A program made the position numbers and the translations under genes. Of a stretch of 64,000 nt of DNA, positions 24,899-37,250 are shown piece by piece. Under the pieces are notes generated by a model. The model did no database searches. It was not told where the DNA came from and saw nothing but the letters and a program-made list of their open reading frames with translations. This DNA comes from Megascapheus bottae (Eukaryota > Chordata > Mammalia > Rodentia > Geomyidae). The stretch's first letter is position 1. Every line of letters starts with the position of its first letter. The stretch spans positions 44,235,263 through 44,299,262 of the forward strand of contig JANJXV010000016.1 in the NCBI GenBank assembly GCA_024803745.1. The letters run 5' to 3'.

Positions 24899-26369
24899 AG
24901 AGCACTGCTCTAGAACCTCCACACCACAGAGCACTGCTCTAGAACCTTCGCACTGCAGAGCACTGCCCTAGAACCTCCACACCACAGAGCACTGCTCTAG
25001 AACCTCCACACCACACAGCACTGTTCTAGAACCTCCACACCGCAGAGCACTGCTCTAGAACCTTCGCACTGCAGAGCACTGCCCTAGAACCTCCACACCA
25101 CAGAGCACTGCTCTAGAACCTCCGCACCACACAACACTGCTCTAGAACCTTCGCACTGCAGAGCACTGCCCTAGAACCTCCACACCACACAACACTGCTC
25201 TAGAACCTCCGTACCACAGAGCACTGCTCTAGAACCTCCACACCACAGAGTACTGCTCTAGAACCTTCGCACTGCAGAGCACTGCCCTAGAACCTCCCCA
25301 CCACACAACACTGCTCTAGAACCTCCGCACCACAGAGCACTGCTCTAGAAACTCCGCACCACAGAGCACTGCTCTAGAACCTTCACACTGCAGAGCACTG
25401 CCCTAGAACCTCCACACCACACAACACTGCTCTAGAACCTCCACACCACACAACACTGCTCTAGAACCTCCACACCACACAACACTGTTCTAGAACCTCC
25501 GCACCACACAACACTGCTCTAGAACCTCCACACCACACAACACTGTTCTAGAACCTCCGCACCCGCACCACACAACACTGTTCTAGAACCTCCGCACCAC
25601 ACAGCACTGCTCTAGAACCTCCGCACTGCAGAGCACTGCACCACAGAGCACTGCTCTAGAACCTCTGCACCACACAACACTGTTCTAGAACCTCCGCACC
25701 ACACAACACTGCTCTAGAACCTCCGCACCACACAGCACTGCTCTAGAACCTCCGCACCACACAGCACTGCTCTAGAACCTCCACACCACACAACACTGTT
25801 CTAGAACCTCCGCACCACACAACACTGTTCTAGAACCTCCGCACCACACAACACTGTTCTAGAACCTCCGCACCCGCACCACACAACACTGCTCTAGAAC
25901 CTCCACACCACACAGCACTGCTCTAGAACCTCCGCACTGCAGAGCACTGCACCACAGAGCACTGCTCTAGAACCTCTGCACCACACAACACTGTTCTAGA
26001 ACCTCCGCACCACACAACACTGCTCTAGAACCTCCACACCACACAGCACTGCTCTAGAACCTCCGCACCACACAGCACTGTTCTAGAACCTCCACACCAC
26101 ACACTGTTCTAGAACCTCTGCACTGCAGAGCACTGCCCTAGAACCTCCACACCGCAGAACATTGCCCTAGAACCTCCACACCGCACAGCACTGCCCTAGA
26201 ACCTCCACACCGCAGAACATTGCCCTAGAACCTCCACACTGCAGAGCACTGCCCTAGAACCTCCACACCGCAGAGCACTGCTCTAGAACCTCCGCACCGC
26301 AGAGCACTGCTCTAGAACCTCCACACCGCAGAGCACTGCTCTAGAACCTCCACACCGCAGACCACTGTC
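24899..26369. repeat. 1.47 kb minisatellite, about 50 units of 29 bp, with HSE-like core
   Basis: Units run CACTGCTCTAGAACCTCCAC then ACCACAGAG, with CTAGAAC recurring every 29 bases at the start (24911, 24940, 24969). Subtypes differ at the core (CTCTAGAAC, CCCTAGAAC, GTTCTAGAAC) and after it (CCTCC or CCTTC). About 11 units have the palindrome GTTCTAGAAC. Larger blocks are themselves duplicated: an irregular CCGCACCCGCACCAC join occurs near 25557 and again near 25868. Confidence 0.96.
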
Positions 26370-27068
26370 CCAGGGCCTCTAGCACCTAGGGCTTCCAGCA
26401 CCTTGCACCAAGATTAAAGGATAGAGGCAAAGCAGACAACCCGAGCTACCCAGCAGCTTGCAGGGCCTCGCTGGCAGGCATGTACCACCCACCTCACCCC
26501 TGGGGCCTGGGGAGGGCTGAGGGCTCAGTGACCCAGACAGGCCCTGGCCCTGCCATTGGAGGAAGCCCAGAAGAAAGAGCAGTAGATCCCCCCCCCCTCT
26601 GGGCAGGGCCAGGAAGATGGGGTGGGGCCCTGTGGGAGGTGGTCAGCGCAGAGGACATGCTCTCCCCTGGAAGGGCTGGCAGGTCCAATCAGAACCACAG
26701 CAGACCACACTCAGCAGTCCTCCCTAGAGGGCTGAGGCCAGGCTCACATCTGCCGAGGGCAGAACTCTGAGGTGACACGGAACCCCTGAAGGCAAGGCTC
26801 CCAGGCAGTGAGGAGCAAGAAGGCCACACTGCCAGGCCCTCAGCAATGCCCGGGATCAGACTCTGGGCTGGAAATGGCACTCAAGGGATTAAGGTCAAAG
26901 ATCCACTCCTCATCTTGTTATGATGAGAACCAGGGACACCAATGTTCTTAGGGATCCCAGAGTCACCTTCTGAGGGACCCTGGACACAGACACTGGGACT
27001 GCACACAGGGCTAGGACATGGGTCTGACTTGTTCAACTCAACCGCAATTATCTTCTAAGAGGCAATGA
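26370..27068 (-). other. ZNF516 intron; no gene seen
   Basis: Unique-looking sequence, with one short poly(C) run near 26588-26596. Frames here are short and overlap on both strands. Confidence 0.5.
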
Positions 27069-27290
27069 AGCTGGGTGCCAGGGGCTCACTCCTGTCAGGC
27101 TGTGGAGATCTGAAGATTGCAGTTCGAAACCAGCCCAGGCAGGAAAGTCTGTTAGACTCTCATCTCCAATTAACAACCAGAAAACTGGAAATGGCACTGT
27201 GGCTCCAAGTGATAAAGCACCAGCTTTGAGCTGAAGCCCCCAGGGACAGCTCCCAGGCCCCGAGCTGAAGCCCCACAATTGACAAAAACA
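27069..27290 (+). mobile_element. Composite SINE (B1-like plus Geo-like)
   Basis: Starts GCTGGGTGCCAGGGGCTCAC, then CAGTTCGAAACCAGCCCAGG, TCTCATCTCCAATTAAC, CCAGAAAACTGGAAATGGC, a right part with GGCTCCAAGTGATAAAGCAC and CAGGGACAGC, and a short A-rich end. It matches the copies at 28213 (minus), 31881 and 9804. Confidence 0.8.
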
Positions 27291-27539
27291 CGCTGGATGG
27301 ATGTTTCCCAGCACTGGAAGTTCCCGCTTCACCACACAGGCAGCCAAACGCACGGGAGCTTCTGATCGTGCAATGTCCACGCCTGTTACTCAACCACGCA
27401 AGCTACTCTGTCATTATCTGCACTGTCTCCTCCCCAAGAGGGTGAGGGGCAACCCTGCCAGGGCTCTGAGGACCTGTGCCAGCCCCATCACTCAACCCCA
27501 ACACTGGCGGCACCAACACCCGGAACAGAAACCACCTGA

Positions 27540-27640
27540 TCCGAGGCCACCAGGCCAGGGAGCAGATCCCAGCCCACCAGGGCCAGGGAGCAGATCCCAG
27601 CTCAGGGAGCAGGTCCCAGCCCACCAGGGCCAGGTGCCCA
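27540..27640. repeat. Short minisatellite, about three units of 31-35 bp
   Basis: CAGGGAGCAGATCCCAG occurs twice, with the variant CAGGGAGCAGGTCCCAG; CCCACCAGGGCCAGG separates two of the units. Confidence 0.75.
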
Positions 27641-28212
27641 CACAATCGGCTCTGGGTGTGATGGGAAGGAAAGCCTGGAGAAGGAGGTTAAAGCAGGATG
27701 AAGCCAGTGACTGCTTCCCCCAGACACCTGCCTGGCCTGACACGGGCGGTGGGGCCTCCGTTCCTGTGTGTGGACAGCAGACCACACGGAGGCACCGTGT
27801 GAGGAGCACCACAAACACGTCACGCACTGGGCTCATACAGCGGTGAGCCACCGAGGCTGTCAGCACAGCTCCACACAGATGGAGCCCAGCCCTACAGTGG
27901 ACATGCAGAAAAGGCGGATTAGGTAAATTCTGTGCGCTCTGCTATTCTGGCTTTCTATGCTATAAATCACCTCACAACACGGTACCAGGTTTGTGGAAAG
28001 CCACTGTTTTGGTAGAGATGCAATCTGAAAGTGTGAACTCTGGCGGGGACCTTCTTCTCCAAGGCCTCTGGAGGAAGCTTCCAGAGGGTGGCCCGGGATC
28101 CCCTCCCCCTCCCCCGGCCCTGAGACGCCCCGCGCTGTGGATGGCAGAACCGGGACAGCGCTGACTGCCACAAGCAGCCACAGCCTCCACGTCTCATGCA
28201 TCTTCTCGTCAG
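27641..28212 (-). other. ZNF516 intron; no gene seen
   Basis: Unique-looking sequence. No exon or repeat recognised. Confidence 0.45.
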
Positions 28213-28456
28213 TTTTTTTTTTTTTTTTTTGGGGGGGGGTCAGTCATGGGGCTTGAACTCAAGGTCTGGGCACTGTCCCTGAGCTCTTCAGCTCAAGTCC
28301 ACCGTCCTACCCCTAGAGCCACAGACCCACTTCTGTTTTCTAGTGATTAATTGGAGACAAGAGTCTCACAGAATTCCATGTCCGGCTGGCTTTGAGCGGC
28401 GACCCTCAGCCTCCTGAGTAGCTAGGATTACAGGCCTGAGTCACAGTGCGCCGGGT
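28213..28456 (-). mobile_element. Composite SINE (B1-like plus Geo-like), minus strand
   Basis: The plus strand starts with a poly(T) tail and a G run, and ends CCTCCTGAGTAGCTAGGATT then ACAGGCCTGAGTCACAGTGC, the reverse of a B1/Alu-type head. The middle has GTCTCACAGAATTCC and TTAATTGGAGACAAGAG, shared with the copy at 27069. Confidence 0.85.
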
Positions 28457-28531
28457 TCTCTCCAGTTCTTTGTGATGCCGAGGACTTTCACAGGTATTTT
28501 AAGTGACACAAAGTGAAACCACACTTCTCTC

Positions 28532-28725
28532 TTTTTTTTTGGCCAGTCCTGGCCTTGAGCTCAGGGCCTGAGCACTGTCCTTGGACTTTCTCAAGGCTAG
28601 AGCTCTACCACTTGAGCCTCAGCACCACTTCTGGCTTTTGTCTATGTATGTGGTACCGAGGAATCGAACCCGGGTCTTCAGGCATGCTAGGCAAGTACTT
28701 TAACCACTAGGCCAAACTCTCGGCT
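28532..28725 (-). mobile_element. IDL-Geo-type dimeric SINE, minus strand
   Basis: The reverse complement of the copy at 10128: poly(T), GGCCAGTCCTGGCCTTGAG, CTAGAGCTCTACCACTTGAG, then GAATCGAACCCGGGTC (B box) and the head at the high end. It is flanked by CCACACTTCTCT at 28519-28530 and 28726-28737. Confidence 0.92.
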
Positions 28726-28737
28726 CCACACTTCTCT

Positions 28738-29496
28738 TTTTTAAAGTAAGATGCTTTGATGTTGCTTGGGTCCTGCCTTTAAAAATAACAACTTGGGGTG
28801 TCTCTGGGGTACAGTGTACAGCCACCCGCCCAGCCCAACCTCCGAGCCTGGAGAACCTCGTTCTGCATTTGGTGAAAATGTTGGGTCCCTAGTGGAGCCT
28901 CAAGTCCCTGGCAAAGGGCTGGGTTCTAGAACACAAAGGGAGACTCAGCCACTCTCTCCTCTCCACCCCAGTATGAAAGAGAGGCTCGGCTTGGCGACAG
29001 CACAGGGGGCCCCAGTGTCCCGGTTAGACAAACCCAGCGGGAGCCCATGGAGTTCAAGGCCGTCAAGGCCTCTGAAAGGAAATGAAGAGCAGAGATAGGA
29101 GAGCAGGGCAAGCAAGGAGCGGGAAGGGAGCTGACACCAGGCCCCACACCCAGAAATGACAGGAGTCACTTCAGATGCTCGTGGCACAGCTGCAGAAAAA
29201 AGCTGGTGAGGAGCGTCCCTAGGACAAATCCCCCTGGGACCCAAGTCCCAGCCCCGCCCAGCGGTCAGCACTCAGGTCTAAATTAGCAGCCACCCTTCAG
29301 GCCTCCTGCCTGGTACTGCTGCTTCGTCTGACACACGGCCCCAGGACTCAGGCCTGGCTCGGACACAGCCCTGAGCATGAACAGCTCACTTCCAGGCCCA
29401 ACACGGGCCCATGTCTGATCAGCTACAGAAGGAACCACACCGCAATGCCAGGTCCACCAGAGCAGTGTGTACGCAGGGGTCCCTGACAACAGTGTC
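28738..29496 (-). other. ZNF516 intron; no gene seen
   Basis: Unique-looking sequence without a recognised repeat or exon. Confidence 0.45.
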
Positions 29497-29575
29497 TGGG
29501 TGCCAGGCGGCACACCTGCAACCCTGCTAATTGAGAGGTCAACTGTGGGTATCATAGTTCAAGGCCAGCCAGGGC
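29497..29575 (+). mobile_element. Partial B1-like SINE
   Basis: GGGTGCCAGGCGGCACACCT, CAACCCTGCTAATTGAGAGG and ATAGTTCAAGGCCAGCC follow the order of a B1 head, but the copy is much diverged and stops after the GCCAGCC block. Confidence 0.55.
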
Positions 29576-30988
29576 CAGGCCAGGGGGAAGGGTACAGCCA
29601 GGGGCTGCGGGCCTCCAGAGCAGGATACAAGCACGGGGACACAAAATAGCTAAAACACCTCCAGTCTTCCAGGGGTTGAGCATGTCCAGGCCACCATGAA
29701 CCCGAGCTACCCGTCCTGAGGCTCGCAGGGGCCTTGGGGAGAGGCAGATCCGGCCTGCCTCTCCCTGGAGGAAAACCCAGCACTGGCATCTGCAGTGGTG
29801 ACTTACACAGCAGCCGGCACTCGGGGTTCCTGAGCAAACCGGCCCTTCAAGAGACTGCTGCTCCTGTCCCCTGCAGCTCTAATTACCAAGTGGGCTCATT
29901 TCCCTTCTCTTCTGCTTCCCGGAGGCTCCCCCTCGACCAAAAGAGAAAAGATGGACACATCTGACTCCACACACAGGCAGGGGAGGGAGGGTGTAAAGAT
30001 TTGACATTGAAATGACCTTTACCCAAACTACAGAGGAGTCCGGATCCCCACCTGCCTGCGGCTCCCCTCCCCCCCGCCCCAGCACCCTGACACAGCCTTG
30101 TGACGGATGGGTTCAAGAGTCTTCACACGCAGACACACCGATCAGTGACCACAGAAAAGATGATCTGAGCTCAAGAGCAGCACTTGAAACAAGCTTCTCA
30201 GACGAACCTTTTAACCATGACTGCTCTGTCTTTAAAAAGACACTACACAGCCACAAAAATACCAGGGCGGGGCGGGGAGGGGCGCAGGGAACTACAGGGA
30301 AGGGAGAACAGGGGAGGGAAGGCAAGTCTGAAAGCTTCCCCACCATGAAGCAGAGGCCTGCAGCTGTCTCCGTGGAAGAGCTGGGATGGAGGCCACTGGG
30401 CTGCAGCCCCTTGAGGACAAAAGCAGATGGCCAGTGAGGACTGCAATGCCTGGACCTGCGTGCCAGGAGAGCCGGGGAAATGCTCGGAGCCACTGGCCTG
30501 GCTGCTTCCAGAAGTTCTCCCCCGCCTGGCGAAGCAAAGGAAAATTCCAAAAGCACTTCCGGTTCCAGGGGCCAGGCAGCAGAGGCTAGGGGAGAAGCCA
30601 CGTGGCACCCCGCTGAGATGGACCACAATGAGCTGGGGCCCCTGCCACTCAGGAAAGCCATCCTGCCCCCAAGGCCCACACTGAATGAAAACTACCCAGA
30701 ACACAACCAGTGCCCACCTCCTAATGCCGAGACTGAAGCACTCCAGTTCTCAGCTGACTCTTGCTATCTGACTTTTCATTGTAAAAGGTTAATCCACCAT
30801 AAATGACTTGTGAAATAACAAGCATAAATAGCACACAAAGTACAATGCATTCACATCTCAACAGAAAAATACGTAAGTACCTTTGCACTTTGGAAATGCC
30901 ATTTTGTTGTTCAAAGAATAAGCCAAATGCAGGGCTTCTGACTGGATAAATTTGACAACAAAATTTAACTTATAAGAGCAAGAGGATT
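29576..30988 (-). other. ZNF516 intron; no gene seen
   Basis: Unique-looking sequence. The long minus frames near 30113-30704 overlap one another in several frames and have no domain, so they are not called. Confidence 0.45.
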
Positions 30989-31190
30989 GGGCTGGGAGTT
31001 TGGCCTAGTGGTAGAGTGCTTGCCTAGCATGCACAAAGACCCGGTTCAATTCCTCGGTACCACATGCATAGCAAAAAGCCGGAAGTGGTGCTGAGGCTCA
31101 AGTGGTAGAGCTCTAGCCTTGAGAAAGTCCAAGGACAGTGCTCAGGCTCTGAGCCCAAGCCCAGGACTGGCAAAAAAAAAAAAAAAAAAA
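30989..31190 (+). mobile_element. IDL-Geo-type dimeric SINE
   Basis: Head GGCTGGGAGTTTGGCCTAGT, B box region CCCGGTTCAATTCCTCGG, right monomer CAAGTGGTAGAGCTCTAGCC and a tail of about 20 A. Flanked by near-perfect AAGAGCAAG-A/G-GG copies at about 30974-30986 and 31191-31203. Confidence 0.92.
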
Positions 31191-31254
31191 AAGAGCAAGG
31201 GGAAAAAAAACTCTCAAGACCTTTCCTTGTTAATGAATACAAAATGAACAATAC

Positions 31255-31255
<1 letters not shown>

Positions 31256-31305
<50 letters not shown>
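31256..31305. repeat. (TG)n microsatellite
   Basis: Pure TG run of about 20 units followed by TATATGTGTATG. Confidence 0.9.
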
Positions 31306-31880
31306 ATGTTCATTTGTTTATTTGAAATAGGGAAGGGAAGGGGAAAAACAAGATGTTTGGGAGGGGGTTAGGGGAGGTAAAGGGAGACAAAAACATGAAA
31401 AGGGGTATCAATGCATGAGAAGAATATAAACTATATAAAGGTTAATCAAATACCCCAAAAAACCAGCAAGGAGCTGATGGCTTCCATGATTCAATATGAA
31501 GAAGGCACTGAAGTTTAGTTTATTTTGCTTCCAATCAAAGCCACTCCGGTGTGAACAGAACACGATTGTTTCGTGGTGAGGTCTCACCTAGGCGTCGTCA
31601 TGGCGCCTGCCCCCCCACCCCCGCCCTCCTCCTAACGGCAAGGCAACATCATCCATTTGAGAAAACACGAACACACCCGATGCCAAGAAGAAGTGTTTAA
31701 AACATTACAGTCATACATTTAGAAACCAGCAAGTATTTAGAAACCCCTGCTACATGGCTAGCACCCATGAAGCCCTCTGAGATGGAATCTTAGAAGCAGC
31801 AGTAACTTGAAAAGAAGGTATTGTGCCATGTTTAGATGGTGGCATATCCACAGGAAGGGCACCGTGAAAAGAGCAGCCAG
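31306..31880 (-). other. ZNF516 intron; no gene seen
   Basis: Purine-rich to AT-rich sequence (GGGAAGGGAAGGGG near 31331), with no exon or SINE recognised. Confidence 0.45.
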
Positions 31881-32075
31881 AGCCAGAGTCAGGGGTCACA
31901 TCTGCAACGCTAGCAGCTCAAGGACTGAGACCCGAGGACCGTGGTTCAAAGCCCACCCAGGTAGCCCATGACCCCACTTCTACTTAAAGAGCACAATGAC
32001 ACGAATGGATCTGTGGTTCACATGGTAGAGAATCAGCCTTGAGAAGGAAACTCAGGGACGGAGCCCCGGTCCCCA
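31881..32075 (+). mobile_element. Diverged composite SINE (B1-like plus Geo-like)
   Basis: CACATCTGCAACGCTAGCAG, ACTGAGACCCGAGGACCGTG and GTTCAAAGCCCACCCAGG align to the composite head; the right part keeps TGGTAGAGAATCAGCCTTGA and CTCAGGGACGGAGCCC. An old copy without a clear tail. Confidence 0.65.
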
Positions 32076-35000
32076 TTTCAGGCTTCAGGAACAGCACGCA
32101 AACAACAACAGAGCCCACAGCAGCAAAGCTGTCTCCCCTTGCTGTGCTCTGTGGAAGGGGCCTGTAGTCACTCGCTCTTCAGAAGGGCAGCTACGCTGTG
32201 CGTCCTCCCTCACGGACAATGGACCACGGCAGCGCGTGTGCACACCCAAACACAAAATCCAAATTCTGCATATCCCACCAAAACCATAATGAGTCCTTTT
32301 TAAAAAAAAATCACCATTATGTATTAGTAGAGTCTTTGGATTTAAAGTCCAGCACATGTTGGACTCGCAAACAAAGGCCATTTCATAACACAAAGTGTTC
32401 AGTGTTCTGAAACAGGCAGCCTTGACTGGGGCAGCTGCCCGCCCCTCGGCCACCGCAGTGTGTGGGAGCGGCCACCAGGTGGCGCCGGCGCCCAGCGCAA
32501 GGCCTGCACAGGGCACCGTGTGTGGTCTGCCAGTCCACAATCCGGAATGGTCACCAAACTGTGCCAATTTCTTCTGGAAGTTCTGTTGTCCTTCAGTCCA
32601 TGACTGCGAGGTCTTAGGGCATCTTACATTTCCAGAACGACAATTTGAAATTCAATAACACACTTGAATTTTTATCTGATCCCCTCCCCTCCCCCCCAAA
32701 AAAAAAGAAAGAAAAGAAAGAAGTCCTGGACTGCGGGAGAGGCACTGCCGTCCTGAAGCAGCCACCATGTTGGAATTTACTCCACGTAACCAGGCAGCAA
32801 CTGACTAATAAATGTCCCAATAATCTGATAACTGACTGGAGCAAGGCCTCAGGTAGGACTTACCACCCTGGCTCCAAAGTAGTTCCTAACAAAGTGAAAA
32901 CCCTGAACTTGCTTGGAGGGAGGGAAGGACAAACGGAGGAAGGGGAGGGGAGAGAGTTGGAAAGCAGGGGAGAGAAGGGGAGGGAGGAGGAAGGAGGGAA
33001 GACAGACCTGGAGGAGGTGCTCAGAATCTGAACACAGGAAGAAGGGCTTTGCAGGACAAGGCTAGCCCTACAGGAGTTACCAACAGAACTTGGTTAAAAT
33101 TACTTCATGCCTTGGGCCTGCCTGTGTCTTTTTTCTCTTCTGTCTCGCATCCCTTTGATAAAGATACATTGAGAACTGGTGTGGAAACTATTTTCCAGCC
33201 CATATTTGTTCATTTGCCAAGATTTGCTAGCTAAATACCTGTAAGTTAAACCATAGGGCCTGGGGTTTTATAAAGCTAAATAACATCATGGCCTCTCCCT
33301 CGTTGCAGCCTGCGGGCTCTGGGAGGTTTGCGTGTCCTGGGCCGGTGCCTGGTTAAGGGGTGGCAGGGCTGGGAGGGAGAGTGGGGTGTGAGCTAAGCAA
33401 GCAGAGCTGGCCCTCCATACAGGAAAACTCGGACAGGAACATGTAGCCCTCCTCTCTGCCCGTGCAGCATGCACAGCCCTGCACTACAAATACTGGACCC
33501 CTAGGTTCAAACCCTCCATCTCCATCTCAGAAGATCCACACACCCAGGCCCCTGACTGGAAGAACACGGACTTAAACGGGAACAAGTCTCCTCAAATCTA
33601 GGCACTAAACTCTGAAACCCAGGCAGGCAGGCTCTAAACCACGCTTTAAAAAGGCACTCAAAAGACCTATGTGTGGCTCTCCTGGCCCCTTACTCCTGCT
33701 GCACTGGCACTTGGTCGCTTACAGAGAAAACAAGTGTATTCCCTGTCTCATGTATCTAGTTTTTGTTCCCAATTGATAACTCAATTTTAATGATCTTTAA
33801 ATAAAAAAAAAGGAAAAAAAGTTCATGCCCAAAAAGACAATGTCTTAGAAAACGCAGGGAAGCAGTGATTGAAATCAAGCGGATCCTCTGACCTTTGGTC
33901 CTTTTTTCCTCGTTCACCGGGAAGCCCTGACTGCAGATTTAGAATACTTTCAAGTTCTGGAAGACATTTTCATCATCTTCTCTTCGCTGGCCTCAGAAGA
34001 ACAGCCTGAGCTGGCCCCGCCCTGCTTCCCACCCCGTTGCAGCTGGACCTGGGTTATGGCAGCAAGGCCCACAGTGCAGGCACTGTACAGGTGGACAGGG
34101 AGGGGAGACACACCCAGACCCAGCGAGGGCCAGCACTGGTGCCTGATGGGTGGAGACTCCAGCTTGAGTGCATCACAGGAAAGGTGGAAACATCGGGGTT
34201 CTTTCCTCCGAGCACTGGGGCCTAAACCCAGAGTCTCACACAGAAGTCAGCGCGCTCTACCATGGGGCTGTACCCCAAACCAGAAAGAGCATGTTCTGAT
34301 CTCTGACATTGGACACAACCATTTCCTCCAGAATGGTCTGCGTGCGTGCGTGCGTGCGTGCGTGCGTGAGAGCGTACACGTGTGTACATGCACACTCACC
34401 GAGGGTAGGGGTAACTTGCTGAGGACGTCTCCATTTACAGAAGGCACCACCCTGGCTGGTCTCCAATGCTACATTTTATTTTAATTCTCAATGTTCCTCA
34501 TTGTCTTCAAAAGCATCTTAACATGCATTTAAAGAGGAGTTCACTGAAAAATAACCTACGCTGGGAGACCACCTCCAAATCTAGCTTTCTTCTTTTCTGT
34601 GTGTGTGTGTGTGTGTCCGTCCCTGTGTGGGTGTCCCCCTGTGTGTGTTTATATCCTTGAAACTTAGGCTAAGGTCCTAAAAATCTCGCGGATCACAGAC
34701 CTGTGTGTGGCACCGCGCTCTGCGGCCATTACTAAACACACATCACTGTGTGCAGTGATGTTTCTACAGGTTACAATTTCGGAGCCACAAACGCACAAAC
34801 ATCTATCAGTCACGTCCACTCAGCAGAGCCTATGACTCCACAGGTTTTGTCTCCAGTCAGCCAACTGCAGACCAGTAATAACTGGAAAAGTGAAGGTGAA
34901 CTCAACATCTGCAAATTCTGTCTTGTCATGACTCCCAGCTAATACAGTGTAACAACCCATACGTTCTGCCCATTGTACCAGGCATGAGACGTGAGCTGGA

Positions 35001-35924
35001 GATCATGCGACATAACACGATGTTCTCAGGTCACACACACAAACAGTGCACCACTTTCTCTGAAGGGCCTTGAGGATTTACAAACGGTGAGTTCCCAGGG
35101 CTCTGGAATCCAAGCGGATGCAGACCCTGACTATTATAAAGTTTTCCTTAAGGGTTTTCTTATATTTTCCTCAAACTCCCAGCGCCAAAGAAAACAAGTC
35201 ACCTAGCAATAATCTGTCTAAGGAAAATTTCTTCTCGACAAGTTGTCCTCTCAGAAATGGTGCATTGAAACACACAACAAGACAGTAAATTCTAAATGTG
35301 GATCACAAGCTACGATCTTTACTTTCTTTAATGACACCCGTCTATCCACCATCCCTGCGAATACCCACCAGACAACACGACAAGTCTACTGTTCCGCCCT
35401 GGTAGGCAGCACACGGGTTAACCCGTCTCCACGAGTGCAGAACAACTGAGCACCTGTGCACAGGACGGCGCTGCAGGCGAGCTGAGGCCCAAGGCGGCCT
35501 GTACCATGGCCAGCCACTCCTACCATCCAACCCGGCCAACGCTGGGGACAGTCTCAGCACAGGGGGGTCCTCGGCACCCGATGGCCATAGCCAACCACTC
35601 ATGCCTGATTGCAAGTCCGATAGAAGCAAATAGCAGTGAAGACGAACATGGCTACAAGCCTCCATGAGGATGTCACTGCCGCAGACGGTGGGTGGGCAGC
35701 CCGTTTCTGAGGGCCGAGGGCTCTTTGCAGACGCAATCCATCTGCCAGCTTCACCCCTGCACTCGCCCATGGCTGAGGAGGCAGCCCCACGTCACCTCCT
35801 GTCTGCCGGGAAGAGCTCTTCCACAGGGTTTCAGGGAGAGCCCCTGCCCTGAACCCTGTCTTCAGGCAGCTCTTCTGATCCAGGTCCATGGTGCCCGGCC
35901 CGGCTCATACACCAGGCGTGGGGC
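32076..35924 (-). other. ZNF516 intron; no gene seen
   Basis: Mixed sequence with simple repeats: purine runs near 32695-32725 and 32910-33010, (CGTG)n at about 34340-34367 and (TG)n near 34598-34616. No coding exon or full SINE recognised. Confidence 0.5.
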
Positions 35925-36500
35925 CTGTACACAGCATGAGTGGAACTGTAGACACTCTGCGAAGGACCTATAGACAGGGTGAATGGAACTGTAGACACTC
36001 TGCGTCGGACCTGTACACAGCGTGTGTAGAACTGTAGACACTCTGCGTGGGACCTGTACACAGCATGAATGGAACTGTAGACACTCTGCGTGGGACCTGT
36101 ACACAGCGTGAATGGAACTGTAGACACTCTGCGTGGGACCTGTACACAGCGTGAATGGAACTGTAGACCCTCTGCGTGGGACCTGTACACAGCGTGAGTG
36201 GAACTGTAGACCCTCTGCGTGGGACCTGTACACAGCGTGAGTGGAACTGTAGACACTCTGCGTGGGACCTGTACACAGCGTGAGTGGAACTGTAGACACT
36301 CTGCGTGGGACCTGTACACAGCGTGAGTGGAGCCTGTACAGAGAGTGAGTGGGGCCTATACATGCTGTGAGTAGGGCTTTTACAGGGAGTGGAGCTCGTG
36401 TACAGTGTGAGTGGAACTTGTACACAGTGTGAGTGCAGCTTGTTCACAGTGTGAGTGAAGCTGGCACAGTGTGAATGGAGGCTCAGCTTGTAGACCGTGT
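35925..36500. repeat. 43-bp minisatellite, about nine good units plus decayed ones
   Basis: ACCTGTACACAGC recurs every 43 bases (36009, 36052, 36095, 36138, 36181, 36224, 36267, 36310). Each unit also has GAATGGAACTGTAGACACTC, or GAGTGG in some, and TGCGTGGG. Past about 36340 units decay to 20-30 bp pieces with GTGAGTGG. The minus strand lacks stop codons in all three frames here, giving three overlapping frames of 162-215 codons which are only translated repeat. Confidence 0.95.
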
Positions 36501-37039
36501 GAATGGAGTTCGAATGGCAGGACTTCCACAAAGGCAGCGTCCATCTTCCCTTGAAAGACACGGCCTTCAACTGGCTCTGCAGGTCTCGCTTCCATTTAGT
36601 TTCGTTTGCCAACAAGTGAAGACACTGCTACCAACAGTTCTCAAGAGCTGGAAATTAAACACATTAATTCATGCTCACAGGAAAGAGTAAGTTGCTTCCA
36701 ATGCCTGGCTCTGGAAAGGGAATGTACAGCCATCCAGAGTGAAAGGCCATCCCAGCACGGTGCTGCACTGGGCCTACATCTTCCTGCAAGGGACGAGAAG
36801 GCGCTTGGTGAAGTCCCATTTGAATTCAGTCCTGGACACCAGCAGGCCGAGAGATGTGTTAAGCAAGCAGTGGGCGGCCGCTGGAAAGCGTGCTGCGGCG
36901 CGCCTGCTGGAGGTGACGTCCCACTGCCACCCTGGGACAGCTGCAAGGCATCCAGGCGGCATCCATGACCAGCACGAGCAAGGCGTCAAGACCTTTCCGG
37001 GCACGAGGTATCCAACTTCACACCCGTAAGTGTGAGCCT
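36501..37039 (-). other. ZNF516 intron; no gene seen
   Basis: Unique-looking sequence between two tandem arrays. Confidence 0.45.
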
Positions 37040-37250
37040 GGGCATGGCGGCCAGGAGGACAGGGAGGCCAGGAGGACAGGGAGTCCAGGAGGACAGAGGG
37101 GATGGGAGGACAGGGAGGACGGGAGGACAGTGAGGACAGGGAGGTCAAGAGGCCAGGGAGGCCAGAAGGACAGTGAGGACAGGGAGGCCAGGAGGACAGA
37201 GAGGACGGGAGGACAGGGAGGACGGGAGGACAGGATGGCCAGGAGGGCTC
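37040..37250. repeat. Purine-rich minisatellite, core GAGGACAGGGAG
   Basis: About 210 bases of G/A-rich repeats with irregular spacing, built from GAGGACAGGGAG, GCCAGGAGGACAG and GACGGGAGGACAG. Read on the minus strand it gives a Pro/Ser/Leu frame without meaning. Confidence 0.9.

Noticed and set aside
24503..24934. Minus frame with poly-Glu run
   Set aside because: The CTC trinucleotide repeat gives the Glu run; no splice sites or conservation signal, and it lies in an intron.
30113..30704. 188- and 153-codon minus frames
   Set aside because: Overlap each other in different frames, no domain, and no plausible exon borders that I can see.
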